The translations under genes and the position numbers were made by a program. 64,000 nucleotides of DNA from Nissolia schottii (lineage: Eukaryota > Streptophyta > Magnoliopsida > Fabales > Fabaceae): NCBI GenBank assembly GCA_003254905.1, contig QANU01014997.1, positions 310,001 to 374,000 on the forward strand, written 5' to 3'. Under the pieces are notes generated by a model. It ran no database searches. It saw only the letters and a list, made by a program, of their open reading frames with translations, and was not told where the DNA came from. Position 1 is the first letter of the stretch. Each line of letters begins with the position of its first letter. Of this stretch, positions 10,813 to 24,000 are shown piece after piece.

Positions 10813-11221
10813 AACGAGCTATGTACCAGTTAGCCCTTATGTTTTGCAGTCAGATATTATATTTTGACAGACATGATGTATGTAGGTTAACTATTGTAAT
10901 ACTTATGTAAATTTTTGTACATATATGTGATGGACCACAGACTTGTTTATCTATCTGATTGTGTTACGCTTGATTGATAGTCGTAAGCCCAAGGCTCTAT
11001 CATTTGTATTATATGTCCTATTTAAGCGCGACTCATATTTTATGCAATAAACAATGAGAAGACAAAGTTTGAAATTGGTCCATATTTTCTTAACTAAGTA
11101 TTTCTGAAATTAATAAAGGATTATAAGTATTCCCAACAAGAAATTAACAACCTAGTGAGCATTGCGTACGACTTAAGCGTAAGCAATTAGCTTATTCGTA
11201 CGCAATTAGCTAGGGTGTTTC
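10813..11221 (+). mobile_element. Truncated LTR 3' part
   Basis: It carries late-LTR landmarks: TGTGATGGACCAC, GGCTCTATCATTTG, a TTTGAAATTGGTCC block, CCTAGTGAGCATTGCGTACG, and the terminal CTAGGGTGTTTCA at 11221. It is followed directly by gag sequence of another element rather than a primer site. CAAGG occurs on both sides (10804..10808 and 11222..11226), which could be a target duplication of a 5'-truncated solo LTR, but the left end lacks TG. Confidence 0.55.
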
Positions 11222-13777
11222 ACAAGGCAGGCCCAAAACCAGTTTCAGCAAGGGCAACCAAGGCTCAGACAACCAGCACAAAGACCACAACAGAAGGGAA
11301 ATGGTCAAGGGCAAAGTGCTCGTGAGAAACAACCAGGAGGAGGAAATAACCCACCTTGCCAAAAGTGTGGCAAGTCACACTGGGGAACTTGTCTAGTTGG
11401 GTAGAATGTTTGCTCCAGATGTGGGAAGAGTAGACATTTTTTTAGGGATTGCAACATGGCCCCACCCACAACCCAGCGGACGAGACAAGTTTTTACTCTA
11501 TTGGCAGAGGAAGCACATAATGCAGAAGATCTTATCCATGGTAAATGTGTAATGATGGGTAAAACCTTAACTGTACAATACGATTCAGGAGTGTCACACT
11601 CTTTCATATCTAATGCCAACATTAAGGATCTAGGTTTGTCGCCTGTGTCATTACCATACACCTTAAATGTGTCTTTGCCCACTGCCTCACCCATCAAAAC
11701 TTGTCCTGTATGCCTTAAATGTCCATTTCAGCTGTAGGGTAGGATGTTCTTAGCTGACCTCATATGTCTTCCTTTAGTAGGTTTAAATGTGATCTTAGGG
11801 ATGGATTGGCTTCATACCAACAATGTTGTCTTAGATTACGCTAAGAAATTGGTAACCCTCCCTCCCATCAATGTAGAAACTTCAACCCCTAAGGTAGACA
11901 GTTGAAGCCTTAAGACAGTTGAAGCCTCACGAGGTTAATTACCTTACGCACGACCTGGAATTGGCCGCTGTGGTTTTCACTTTGAAGATTTGGAGGCACT
12001 ATCTGTATGGAGTTAGGATAGAGGTGTTTTCAGACCACAAAAGTTCGAAATATTTGTTCAATTAGAAGGAGCTTACCATGAGGCAAAGGAGGTGGATGTA
12101 ATTTTTGAAAGACTAAGATTTTGGACTCAACTATCACCCTGGAAAGGCGAACGAGGTAGTAGATGCATTAACCAGAAATCGTTGCACGCGACGCAGATGA
12201 TGATTAAGGAAGCAGGGCTGATAGAAAGCTTTAGAGACCTCAACTTGGGTATCATACTTCAAGCTAACAACATCAAATTGTGCCACCTACAGATCACAAG
12301 CGAATTCAAGCAAAATATTACAGAGGCTCAAAAGAATCACAAGGATGACACAAGGATGACACCTGGCAGACGTTCTTAAAGGTAGTGATGGAAGGAAAGG
12401 TTAAAGAAGCTACTTTTGGAAATGACGGGACCCTGAGGTTTAACTACGGCATTTGTGTACCCGACGAAGGTAGATTAAGAGAAGATATCCTACGAGAAGC
12501 GCACAAAATCCACTTCACCATACACCCGGAGATGTATCATGACCTCAAGAAGATATTTTGGTGGCCAAGACTGAAGAGGGATGTAGCAAATTGGGTAGAA
12601 AAGTGCTTGGTATGTCAAAAGGTAAAGATCGAGCACCAGAAACTGCACATGTTATTGAATCCCCCAAGAGATACTTGAATGGAAGTGGGAAGGAATCTCG
12701 ATGGACGTTGTTTCAGGATTACCACGCATCGCAAGACGAGTTGATGCTATTTGGGAAATCGTGAACAAACTCACAAAGTCTGCTCATTTCATTCCAGTCA
12801 GAATGAACTACCCGATGGAAAAGCTTTTCCAGTTTTACATTCGAGAAATGGTAAGGTTGCATGGCATGCCATCCTCAATCAATTCTGACAGAGATCTGAG
12901 GTTCACCTCAAGATTCTAGACTGCCTTTCAGAAGGCATATAGGTCTCAGCTGCGACTAAGTTCCGCATATCATCTTCAAACTGATGGGCAGACAGAGTGG
13001 ACTATCCAAACATTAGAAGATATGCTGAGAGCATGCGTGCTTGATTTACCAGGACATTGGGATGAACTACTGTCGTCCGTGGAGTTCACGTATAACAACA
13101 GTTACCATGCCAACATAGGCATGTCACCTTTTGAAGCTCTTTACGGTCGGAAATGCCAGTCGCCTCTTTGTTGGAATGATAATGGGAAGTATTGGCACCT
13201 AGGGCTTGAGGAGATTAGGGAAGCAAACGAGTGGATAAAGCAGATATAGAGCAAGATCCTAACAACGCAGACTTGTCAGAAAAGCTATGCAGATGCCAAG
13301 AGAAAGCCAATTGAGTTCCAAGACGGAGATCACGTATTCCTGAAGATCTGCAACAGGCATAAGTAGAGCCCTTAAGGTTAGAAAGCTAAGTCCATGTTTT
13401 ATAGGGCCTTACCAAATCCTTAAGCGTATAAGACCCGTAACATACCAGATAACCCTTCCACCAAACCTAGCCAACATCCATAATGTTTTCCACGTGTCAC
13501 AGTTAAGAAAGTATCAAGCGTCCCCTGATCATGTGCTTGAACCCGATATAGTACAGTTAAGGGAGGACCTCTCCTTACCCTTGTCACCACAGAGAATCAT
13601 TGGCCATAAGACGCAAAAGACAATAAAAAAGGAAATATCCTTAGTGCGAGTCGTATGGAGAAACGAAAAATTAAAAGAGCAAACGTGAGAATTTGAGGCT
13701 GACATGAGAAGAGAATACCCATAACTCTTTGAAGATAATGAAATTTCGAGGCCGAAATTTTTCTAAGGGGGTGGAAT
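11222..13777 (+). pseudogene. Tekay/Del-type gypsy gag-pol remnant lacking reverse transcriptase
   Basis: In order: a gag zinc knuckle (CSRCGKSRHFFRDC, near 11410); aspartic protease from 11456 (YDSGVSHSFIS, later ILGMDWL); a jump near 11900 straight to RNase H ([21 protein letters not shown]); the integrase zinc-binding part (KIFWWPRLKRDVANWVEKCLVCQ, cut here to its recognisable core WWPRLKRDV and CLVCQ); the integrase core; an integrase tail with YNNSYHANIGMSPFEALYG; and a C-terminal VFHVSQLRKY segment typical of Tekay/Del elements. Stops and frame changes occur throughout. The reverse transcriptase is absent. Confidence 0.8.
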
Positions 13778-14300
13778 TGTAACACCACTTCCTTTAGCAA
13801 TTATTTTGCAAACTAGATAATTATGTACAAGTGAATTATTAGCATTTAGAACCTAAATCACTATGCTATTTCAAGAATAGCTATTAAAGTAATAGTTTCG
13901 AGTTCTCGCAGGAATTTATGAGCCCTCAGAATCAATTATCTTTCATCGACAGAATTAAATTAATTTCTAAACGGTATTAGTGAAACATACTTTTATGAAA
14001 GTTGATTCACAAGTACTATCGATTAATTTAATTTCCTCGTTAGGAAGATTAGTAGATGATGTTCTTATGCTAAATTTTTTTTATAATATTCCCGTTTAAT
14101 CACTACACATATATGGCGACACACGTTATTACACATACATGAAAAATTAAAGAGACAAAACACACACAAATACACGGTCAAGGGCAAGAAAACATGCAGC
14201 CCAAAATCAGCACAAAGACCAAAAACACATGCCTTGAATCAAGGACAAGCAAGTGCCATGCAAGTGCACATGTCATCCAAGACGTTGTTGTTTCTTTGAT
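13765..14300 (+). mobile_element. Polypurine tract and 5' part of the 3' LTR
   Basis: AAGGGGGTGGAAT (13765..13777) is a polypurine tract directly followed by TGTAACACCACTTCC, a gypsy LTR start at 13778. The LTR is not complete: no GGGTGTTTCA terminus occurs before FTSHI4. The right boundary is my estimate, placed where LTR-like text (CACACACAAATACACGG, CATGCAAGTGCACATG) gives way to the gene's upstream region. Confidence 0.65.
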
Positions 14301-14614
14301 GTTCTTTATTTACATTCTCACTAAAATGATTTACGTTACCTAAGAATTATATCATAACCTCTATCTACTCAAAATCTTTATTTGATTTTTGTGGTAAACT
14401 GTTCATAAGAGATTATAGTTGAAAATTTCCATAAATAATAAGATATCAGTTAGGTTTTTTCTTGTTTTTTTTTTTTTCCCTTCCGATGAGATATGGATAA
14501 AAAAACCTCTTAAACCCCATAATGTGAAAAACATCGAATGAAGCCACAACGTGGGTCATTCAAGAGCTGAAAGCGCGCCTATATCTCAAATCCGTCGAAC
14601 TCTGAAATTCAGCA
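14301..14614 (+). promoter_or_regulatory. Probable FTSHI4 promoter and 5' leader
   Basis: About 310 bases separate the truncated LTR from the FTSHI4 ATG. A 17-base T-rich run (14459..14480), a GGATAA motif near 14508 and an ACGT core (CAACGTGGGTC, 14548) are present. I see no textbook TATA box at a convincing distance. The short spacing suggests the LTR may contribute promoter or UTR sequence, which is inference. Confidence 0.35.
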
Positions 14615-15028
14615 ATGGACCTTATCGTCCCACACCGGCCACACCCAATTCTTGTTCGCTCGTTAACACTCACCCCAGCCTCTCTTAACCCCAACCTTTT
14701 CTCGTTAACCGCACCACACAACTCCAGAACCATCCGCAGAAAGCTCAAGCGTCGAGCATCAGCTTCCGCAGCACCTGATGGTGAGGAAGGGTCTTCTTGG
14801 TCTGGCATTTATGGATCCATTTGGCGCGGTTCGAGGCGGTTTTGGGTGAAATTTGGGGAGATGGTGAAGAAGGAGACGGGTTTTGATTTGGAAGATGGTA
14901 AGGCGAAGGTGGGTGAGTTTGCAGGTCGTGTTAGGGATGGTCTGAAGACGAGTGGAGATGAATTGGGAACTTCTGGGACTCATTGGGTGTCCGAGTTTGT
15001 TGATTGGAATAGGTGGGAACGCTGGAAG
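14615..15028 (+). CDS. FTSHI4: FTSHI4 exon 1: transit peptide and N-terminal region
   Basis: This exon encodes 138 codons, phase 0 at the donor AAG/GTAACT. The first ~50 residues ([20 protein letters not shown] onward) have few acidic residues, are rich in Ser, Thr, Pro and Arg, and end in [13 protein letters not shown], a good plastid transit peptide. An acidic patch DGEEG marks the start of the mature part. The start codon is the first ATG of the open frame. The exon ends WNRWERWK, joining [10 protein letters not shown] of exon 2. Confidence 0.9.
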
Positions 15029-18000
15029 GTAACTCAATCAATCGATTTCTGTACTAGGATTTTGCTGTTCATTTCATTCTGCGGAAACCGGGTGTGTTTT
15101 AATGTGTTTTGGATTTGGTTGATGGAGAAGTGTTAGATATAGTCATATAGATATTATTAGTATTTTTGTGGTTGTTTAGTTTTCCGTGAAGTGATTATTT
15201 TAGGATAAATATGTTTTTAATTCCTCATAAATATGTTATACCAGGGTAAGGTAGTTAAGAGTCTAACATGTGTATGTGGGGATTAGAAAATAACATATAA
15301 TACTGCTTGTTTAAAGCACAATTCACGAAGTATTATTTTTATTTTTATTTTTTCTGGTTAAAAAAAGCATGAATCATTAGAGAGGAAAATTTCTATTTCT
15401 ACTTTTCCTGGATATTTTTTTGTTACTTCTAAGTTCTCTTTGGTTTGTCTGATAATGGGTGTTTAGAAGGGGATTTCATTATGTAGATCTCACTAAACAT
15501 ACAATGGGATGAGGGTGACTGAGCATGCTTTTACTGGTGTTCTCTTTTGTTCTTTTGCCTTTCTGTTCTATTTGGAGAATGTGGATCCTCCACATTGGTT
15601 TGTTTCCCTATTAAACTCTACTTTTTTCTGAATAAGCAAAAACATAATACCTCTATACTCTGAAGTCCAGAAAAGAAATAAATGAAGTCCTCCATGTAAT
15701 AACATGTAAAAGATTTTTCGTTTTTATTCTTCAAGTAAGCTTCTTCAACTTTGGATGACATTTGGGACAGGGTCACCTTCTTAGCGTCGACATGGGGTTC
15801 TGCAAATGGTCATTTTAAAGGTGTTTCATTGTTAGATATACTGAGTTTGGCATGCCTTGTTCCGTCACTCAATCTCTTAGGGCCTATATATTTTCTTGTG
15901 CTTTCTTCTTTGCAGGATACCTTATGCTATGCCTTAGTTATCCTCTCTATTATTTCTTATTTTATAAAAGAAATAACATGTAAAAGTTTCATTTGTGGTC
16001 TTTGAGAAGAGAATAGATGTTGGAAGGGCACCCTTTTGCAGAAAATTGCTACTCTTTTTTTATTTATTTTTTATTTTTTTTCTATTCTGGAGGGCATTAA
16101 GGCCCAAAACTGCTATTCTTCAGCCTCTCCAAAAATTGCCTAATATCACTAATACAACAGTGCCCCATAGAAACCAAAAATTTGTGCAGAAAACAAGAAG
16201 GAAACGCTATTATGCTACTCTGCAGCCAATCCTTCCAAATGCAATTTCATTAAATTAGGTCAATAACTGACTTTAGCATGGGGAATATTGCACATCAATA
16301 AAGAGCAAAATCTAATGTACATAATCAAGTGCGATGTAAGAGGGCGTGCTAGAGACCAAGTCCCTGAAGGGATAAAAGTGTATATAAGTAAAAAATTAAA
16401 GGGGCATTGCAGGCAGGAAATGTTAAAAAAATGAGGTGAGGGAAATCATGTGGGTCAGTGTAACAAACCAGCTGAACTGTGGGAGGAGTGCATGAGGTGT
16501 GTGATTCTGTGAGGAAAAAGGCTTATTTGTAGGAATCATTGAGGCATTTGTTGGGCTAGGCTTGGAGCTGCTTAGTGCTCATTTTATCCTTTCATGAAGT
16601 ATTGCTTTACTGTTTTCTCTTCTCCCTTGACTGATCTCACACTAAAATCAGCTCAAGGAGTGTGAATAATCCTTCATATTCCTTTCTTTCATTTTCTCTA
16701 TTTGTGCTTTCTATCAGAGAGATTGGCCAAAGTTTTGGGGCAGTGTTTAGTTTAGGGTTTGCTTAAATTCCAAAGAATTTCTTTTCTTTTGCGTACTTAT
16801 TAGGATAGGATGTGATTATGGCCTTTTTTCCACTGCTCTGCTCACTGTTGATTTTCAAATCATTTGTTTTCGCCGTGCTTTGGTGTCTGTGGTTTGAAAG
16901 GAATACTAGAATTTTTAATGATTCCTTTTCGACACTTGATTTTATTTGGGACATGATTGTTTTTTTGGCATCCCTTCGGTGCTCTGCTCTTGGTTTGTTT
17001 AATGGTGTGCCTTTAGCCTAAGTAGAAAGGGATTTGCATGATTTGGTGCATGGTTTATAGTACTTGGTTGTTGATTTTTTATTTCTGCGAGGATTCCTTA
17101 TACTCTTTTGTATTATTTTCTTGTAACATTTTCTTTTGGTTTAAATATGGTTTGAGTGCCTGACAAATGTTTGAAATTTGGTTTAGGTCCAAATTTTTTT
17201 TTTTTTTTGTTTTGTTTTGGTCCAAACATGTCCTAAACTACTTGGTTTTAGTCTATGCTATTAGTGGGACTCTATTAACAACTAACATGACTAGCGAAAT
17301 GTCACGTTAGCAGTACCATGTGAGCAAAATAAACACACCCGACCCAAACCAAACCAATAATCCGTTATTTGACCCGAATTTGCCTACAAATCATGACTTA
17401 CCCACCACCCAAAATCAGGTCAAATAGCGGACTATGAGTCCAGTTTGAGCTGGGTTATGGGGTGGGTAAGTTTATTTTACTCATATGACACTGCTAATGT
17501 GACACTCCATTAGCCACATCAGCTGTTAACATAGTTCCACTAATAGTAGGAACTAAAACCACAGTCCCATTAATGACAGAGACTAAAACCAGATAATTTC
17601 TTATATGTTTGGACCATAACAAAAAAATTATTTTTTAGGGACCTAAACCAAATCTTAAATATTTGTCCGGGACCACAAATACACTTAAGTGATTTCTCAC
17701 TTACCGTACGAGGTAAATACCCCATGCTACTTAATTTATCTATTTTTGATAATTTTTACTTATTCATTGAATTTTGTTATCATTTCATGATCTAATATGA
17801 CATATTGATGGATTATATGATCTAATATGATAAATTAATACTCTTCAATATAATATTTGTAGAGAGGTGTATTGTAAGTTCAAACGGTCCGCAAATCTCT
17901 AAACGTCTTATAAGTTGGCGTTTTTAATGATTTGACTAATGAAAAATTTATCATGATCATATAAAACATGAAATAATAACAAAATTCGATGAATTTAGTT

Positions 18001-21000
18001 GTAAAAGTTATAAAAAATAGATAAATTAAGTAGCATGAGGTATTTACCCCATGGGGTTGGTGAGAAACCACCATATACTTAAACCTTTTCTTTTCTATCA
18101 GAAACAAGTTTATGCTCTCTTATGCAAGTATTTAGTAAAATTAAATTGCACAAGACTTTGTTTGTTTGATCAGTGGTATTGGGTTAATAACTTTTGGCAT
18201 TGATGCATTTTTTTCTTTGTGGAACCATTTTTGTCTCACTTAATATTTTGATTGAAGGAGATGTAATGTCAACTTATGGACCAGCATGGAAAAATTGGAC
18301 TGATTGCTTTGTCCATACAATTTGCGTCAGTTATTTTTATTATTATTCTTCTGTATTGCTTTTTGTTTTAATTTTTTTTTCAAATATAAACTAAAACTTT
18401 TGGTTTTTCTTGTTCTAGAACCTCAAGAACTGGGATCCTAAGCGAATTGGTGTACTAGTCCTTTACGTCTTTGTTGTTGCATTTTCTTGTAAAGGAATAT
18501 ATGTATCAATTCAAGCACCTTACCTAAATCGCCAAAGAAAAGAATTGACTGAAGCTTACATGGAAGCGTTAATTCCTGAGCCTTCCCCAGGTAACATTAG
18601 AAGGTAAGTTAATCCTCATCTATACACATATGTGACTGGCATATTAATTTGTTATTGTTGTAATTCTAGTAGAAATTAAGTTTGATTTCTCATGTTTGTT
18701 TCTGTTAGTATCTTGTAATTCTAATCATTACTGGTCATTCACATTATCAACTGCCTATAGCAGGTTGTAGTCAACTCTGGTCTAGCATGTGCCACAAGGA
18801 GCAACAGGCTCCCTAATTTCATGGTGCATCAAAGACTTCACCTAGATTTTTGTTTTACTAACTAGTTCTTTAGACATAAGATACGAATTTTGATTAATAA
18901 TGATGAATGTGTATAATTATGGCTTTTTTTTATAATTCTTTTTAGTGTTTGTATGTATGCTGTATAAATTCTATAATTTTATCTTTATTTTTCTAAATTG
19001 CGGTCATTCCGCTATGCTGTATGCCGCTATAGCGTTTTAAGGGTAGGTCGCTCCGCGCAGCTATCCGGGATTGACTACTATATCTTAAAACATGAAAAGA
19101 ACGGTCTTTTGAATGCCCTGTCTCTTCTTTAAATTTTCTAGATATTAATGATTTGACCGTTGGCATGGTTTATTATAGGATACGAGATGTTGTTCGACCT
19201 ATGTAATCCTCTTTACCTAGAGGGACAAAACATTGTTGTTGTTGATGAACATTGAAGTTATTCACTTATAGATTGATTTGAAGTCTAAACTAAGAAGCCA
19301 TTTCACCTGCACCTTGTTTCGTGTTGTGTTCATTTATTGTATGTTTTTGTTAATTATATATTCAATTGCAGATTTAAGAAGGGTATATGGAAGAAGACAA
19401 TGCCGAAAGGTTTGAAAATGAAAAAGTTTGTTGAGAAGCCCGATGGAACCCTTGTTCATGATAACTCTTATGTTGGAGAGAATGCATGGGATGACGATCA
19501 AGAGTCTCCTGAGCAACATGTAAAACAAATTATAGAGGATGATGAAAGGTTAAACAAAGAAGAGAAGAAAGGACTAACAGAAGGCTTGGGCATTTCAGGT
19601 TCTCTTTCCTATGTAGTTTATACTCTTTTATTTTTATTTTTATTTTTTTTTCCTCGGTCCTTGGTATATTGACTAGCTGTTACTATGGCATAATTTTGCA
19701 TATAAAGAAAGAGAAATGATAGAACGAACTCGGGTCTACCTATGTTATGACGGGTTCAAGTACATGTCCAATGAACACTACTTCACAGCCCAAAAATTAA
19801 AATGAACACATCACTTCAGGGCAACTAACATGGACGGATTTGTTTGATTGAGGTACTTTTTATTTATAAATTATTAATAAATAATTATTATTTATAGCCA
19901 GTTAATGTAAGAGTTTTATTGCTATGTCCCGTTAGTGTAAAGGTTTTATGCTACCATCCAAATGAGTTGTTGCATGTGAGACTTAATCACTATTGCTTAT
20001 GTGGCAATACATGATTGAAATGACAGTGTAGAACTCTTTTACACTGGCACTTACAGTATATAACAATTAAACTCTTATTATAATAATGATAAACAAAAGG
20101 TATTAAATACTTTTTAGAATAATTGGTATGTACTAAATGAAAAAATAATTTTGTAAAGTCTGTCAACAGAAATTAAGAACTTTCATAAAAGAAAAAATAG
20201 AAATTAAGGAATGTGTCAAATTAATGCCATAGAAATATGGTGGAACGATGAGTGAAATGGCAATTTGAAATATTCATATCCATAACATAAGCTGCAAAAA
20301 TAAAATAATCAAATATCCTCACTATTATTTATTTATTTTCAATTATAGCTTTTGCGTCACTTTCCCTTTTAAATTCTTAATCGTATATAAGCAGGTGGTG
20401 TTCAAACTGAGGCCACATGGCGTGAGAGACTTCATAAATGGAGGGAGGTCCTTAGAAAAGAACGTCTTGTTGAACAAATGGAGTCCTTAGATAGCAAATA
20501 TGTAGTTGAGTTTGACATGAAAGAGGTTGAAGCTAATCTTCACAAGGATGTGGCAGAAAAGGTACCAGCCAATCAGGGAGTTAGGGCTCTGTGGATTTCT
20601 AAGAGATGGTGGCACTATCGCCCTAAACTTCCTTACAATTATTTTCTTGACAAACTTGATAGTTCTGAGGTTCGTTTTATTTCTACTTTATTGTTATTTT
20701 AAAAATATTTATTTATCATTTCATTAAGTAGTATGCATGTTCTTATAATTTGGTATTGTTAGTTCCATAGTAGTATATATGAAATCTGAATTTATCCTAA
20801 TCCTTTCTTTTCTAGTGTGGCCACTTATTTATCAAAACATTTTTATCTTTGTAATATTAAATTTATTGTTTTGTTAGCTTGTTATGGCCCAATATTTAGT
20901 CTTGTACAATATCACAAGTCTTATAACTTGGCTGAAGAATTTCCCTTGAGCGTAAGAGAAACTTCTCTATCACAATAACATCCGAAGCACATATCTATTT

Positions 21001-24000
21001 CATCTACCTAGTTTGAACCGTATGGTTTACATTCATCTATTTCCCCGTTATTTTGTATGATGGGCCTAAAATACTCAAACCACAATCTTTTGATACGGTA
21101 TGATTTCCAATTTTCACTTTTAATCTACAACTAACTTGCTTCTTGCTGAGCTGCATTCCAAAAATATCATCGTACGTCTCAAGCATGTTCTTCCAAAGCT
21201 TGTTTTCTCAGCTCTAACATTTGACTTATTTATTATCTTGATTCTCTAATTATGACGATATCACATGCAATAAAAAGCATCTATTGTTATGCTTGCTTTT
21301 GGATATGTTCGATACGCACATTTAAGACTAAGGTGAGAAGATCGACTCAAAATTATTGGGAAATCTTAATTTTTGAATAAAAGAAGAATTTCATTTAGAA
21401 GAGAAGAGAATAAAAAAAAAAAAAGAGGATAAGAGATCCTTGATACAGATTTATGAACAAAACAAAAGCTAAAAAAGTTACTAACGGAGTAAAGCTTTCT
21501 AATCTCCCAAAATATCTTAGAGGGAAAATTAAGTATTTTGAGCTTTACACTAAACAGATGACAAACAGATGACAAACACATGATCCTATCACACAAAACA
21601 TGCTTGTGTAAGAAACTGTCAATAAAGATGTGGGTTGCGTTTTAGCCAAATGCACTAGATAGTGGCAAAAATTGTACATTGCCACAAATATTTAGTTTCC
21701 TTCATTCTCCCAAAGCTGGCATAACTTGTCAACATGAAAGTAGCTAAGGTTGCAAGAAACACCTAAGATTCACCAATGATCCCAAACAAATTATTCCAAA
21801 AGATGCTAGCCACTGAACAATGCAAAAACAGATGAGTAACGGATTCTGAATTCACCCCACACATAACTCACATAAGAGGGAATAGCCTTATGAGGTCTTC
21901 GAATATGCAACATGTCATTAGTATTAATTTTGTTAATCACAATTGTCCAAATAAAGGATTTAATTGTTACAGGAAGCTTTGGATTTCCAAATAGTTTTCT
22001 CAAGGAGGAAAGAAGATGAAAGAAAAGAGTGCGCTAGGAACTGAAAATAAGATTTACAAGTAAACAACCCAGCAAAATCAAGAGACCATAATCTTTTATC
22101 AGGAGTAGGAGACATATTAACCATTTCAAGGAGACCAAAAAGGACAACTAACTTAGAGGACACTATTATTCTAAGTTCGTAAAAAGTGGAAGCCCTAAGA
22201 AATAGAAGATTCGTGTACACTATAAATGTTATGAATAGGGGCATTGTGTAAAAAGAAAGACGATATAGACGAGGAAATGAAAAACTAAAAGCGGAGTTCT
22301 CTACCCAATTGTCCTCTCAAAAGTTAAAATGGGAGCCATTCCTCACCTAAAATGACAGGAAAGGTTGGAAAGAAGTATGGATATTCTAGGGACTAAAATG
22401 AGAGGCAGGAGATGTAGATTTAGCATCCCATCCATTCCTGTCTAAGTCATACTTGCTCCTGATTACCTGTTGCCATGGAAAGTTCCTAAAGGAAAGTGCC
22501 ACAACCATTTAGTTGCTAAGGCCATATTTTTAGATGCCATATTGCCAAGACCCAAGCCTTCAATGAATGGTCTAGAATGATTTTCCTCTGTGTATAAATC
22601 TTTATAAAACCTTGTAATCTCTTTAGCAATAGGACCACTTTCTCTAACTTTGTTCCCCTCCCCCCCCCAATCCAAGTCCTTAACCAAGCTTTTCCTCTTT
22701 CTCCTAGAAGCCACTTTGTGAAAAAGCTTAGAGTTGACATTTCCTTCCTTAGCCAATTGGATCTTGGCCTTTTGCCTCCAACCGATTTTTTCTTTCAACA
22801 AAATTTCCTCAAAATCATTTAGCAAAGAGACCTTTTTATCTTTACCATCACTAGTGATGGAACCATCCATATCCAATTTATCCAAGGACTCTATTTCTAA
22901 AAGAATTTCTTCTTTTTTTGACTCTGATATCACCAAACACTTCCCGGTTCCAAACTCCCAATCTTTCTTTAAGGCCTTTAAGAATTTTCGTGAACATAAA
23001 CCCTTCCCAACCTTGAATATCCCTAATCTCCAGAACTTCTCTCACCAAAGGAATGAAAGAACAATGATATAGCTACATGTTCTCAAACCTGAGGAACTTG
23101 GTAAAGTTGAGAGTTCCACCAAACACCCAAACACTAATACCAAATTGTTCACAATGCAAATGGAAAACTCAGTCGTAGCATTACCAATTTTTGGGGGTGA
23201 GAATTATCCCTATGGGCCATTAGAATGAGGCTTTTCTTGATGCATGTGATCTTTGGGAAGCTGTTTAAGAGGATTATGAGGTTGCTCCATTGATAGCAAA
23301 TCCAACACTTGCTCAAATCAAGAATCATAAGGAACAAAAGTAGTGGAAATCGCAGGCAAAGTCATGTCTATTTTCTGCTGTCTCTCCAGCAATCTTTACT
23401 AGAATCATGACTCTGAAGTCAGCAAAAGATATCTAGGATTTTCTCAAGTAGGAGTATGAAGGCAATGAGATTCAAATTGATGCAAGTGTTGAATCTAATT
23501 ACGGAGTTTGGGATGCAGCAGTTGAAGGAGTCAGTTACAATCAAGGAATACTCTGTCAGACTTCTAAGCATTGTCAACAAGGTGAGATTACTTGGAAATC
23601 AGTTTCTTGTCACAAGAATTGTTCAAAAAATCCTTGTGACCATTCCTAAGAGGTTCGAATTCACTATCCTCTCTTTGGAAAATTCCAAGGATTTGTCCAA
23701 CATTACTTAGGTAGAATTGTTGTATGCTTTACAAGCCTAGGAACAGCATAGACTTATGAGGGAGGAAGGCATGATTGAAGGTGCTTTGCAAGCCAAATTG
23801 AAGCTCAATCAAAGTCACAAAGGAAAGAAAAAGAATGCCCAAGGGAGAACATTTGAGCAAGTGGATACTTTCAACAAAGGGAGTGAATAGTGATGGTGAA
23901 GATGAAAGGCCAAATTATCCTGTGTCAACATTGTGGAAAGCAGAATCATCCCCACTTCAGATGTTGGAAGAGGCCTAATGTATGATGCAACAAATGCAAT

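Noticed and set aside
14560..15037. Minus-strand open frames opposite FTSHI4 exon 1
   Set aside because: Shadows of the real exon; the + strand has transit peptide, splice donor and downstream continuity.
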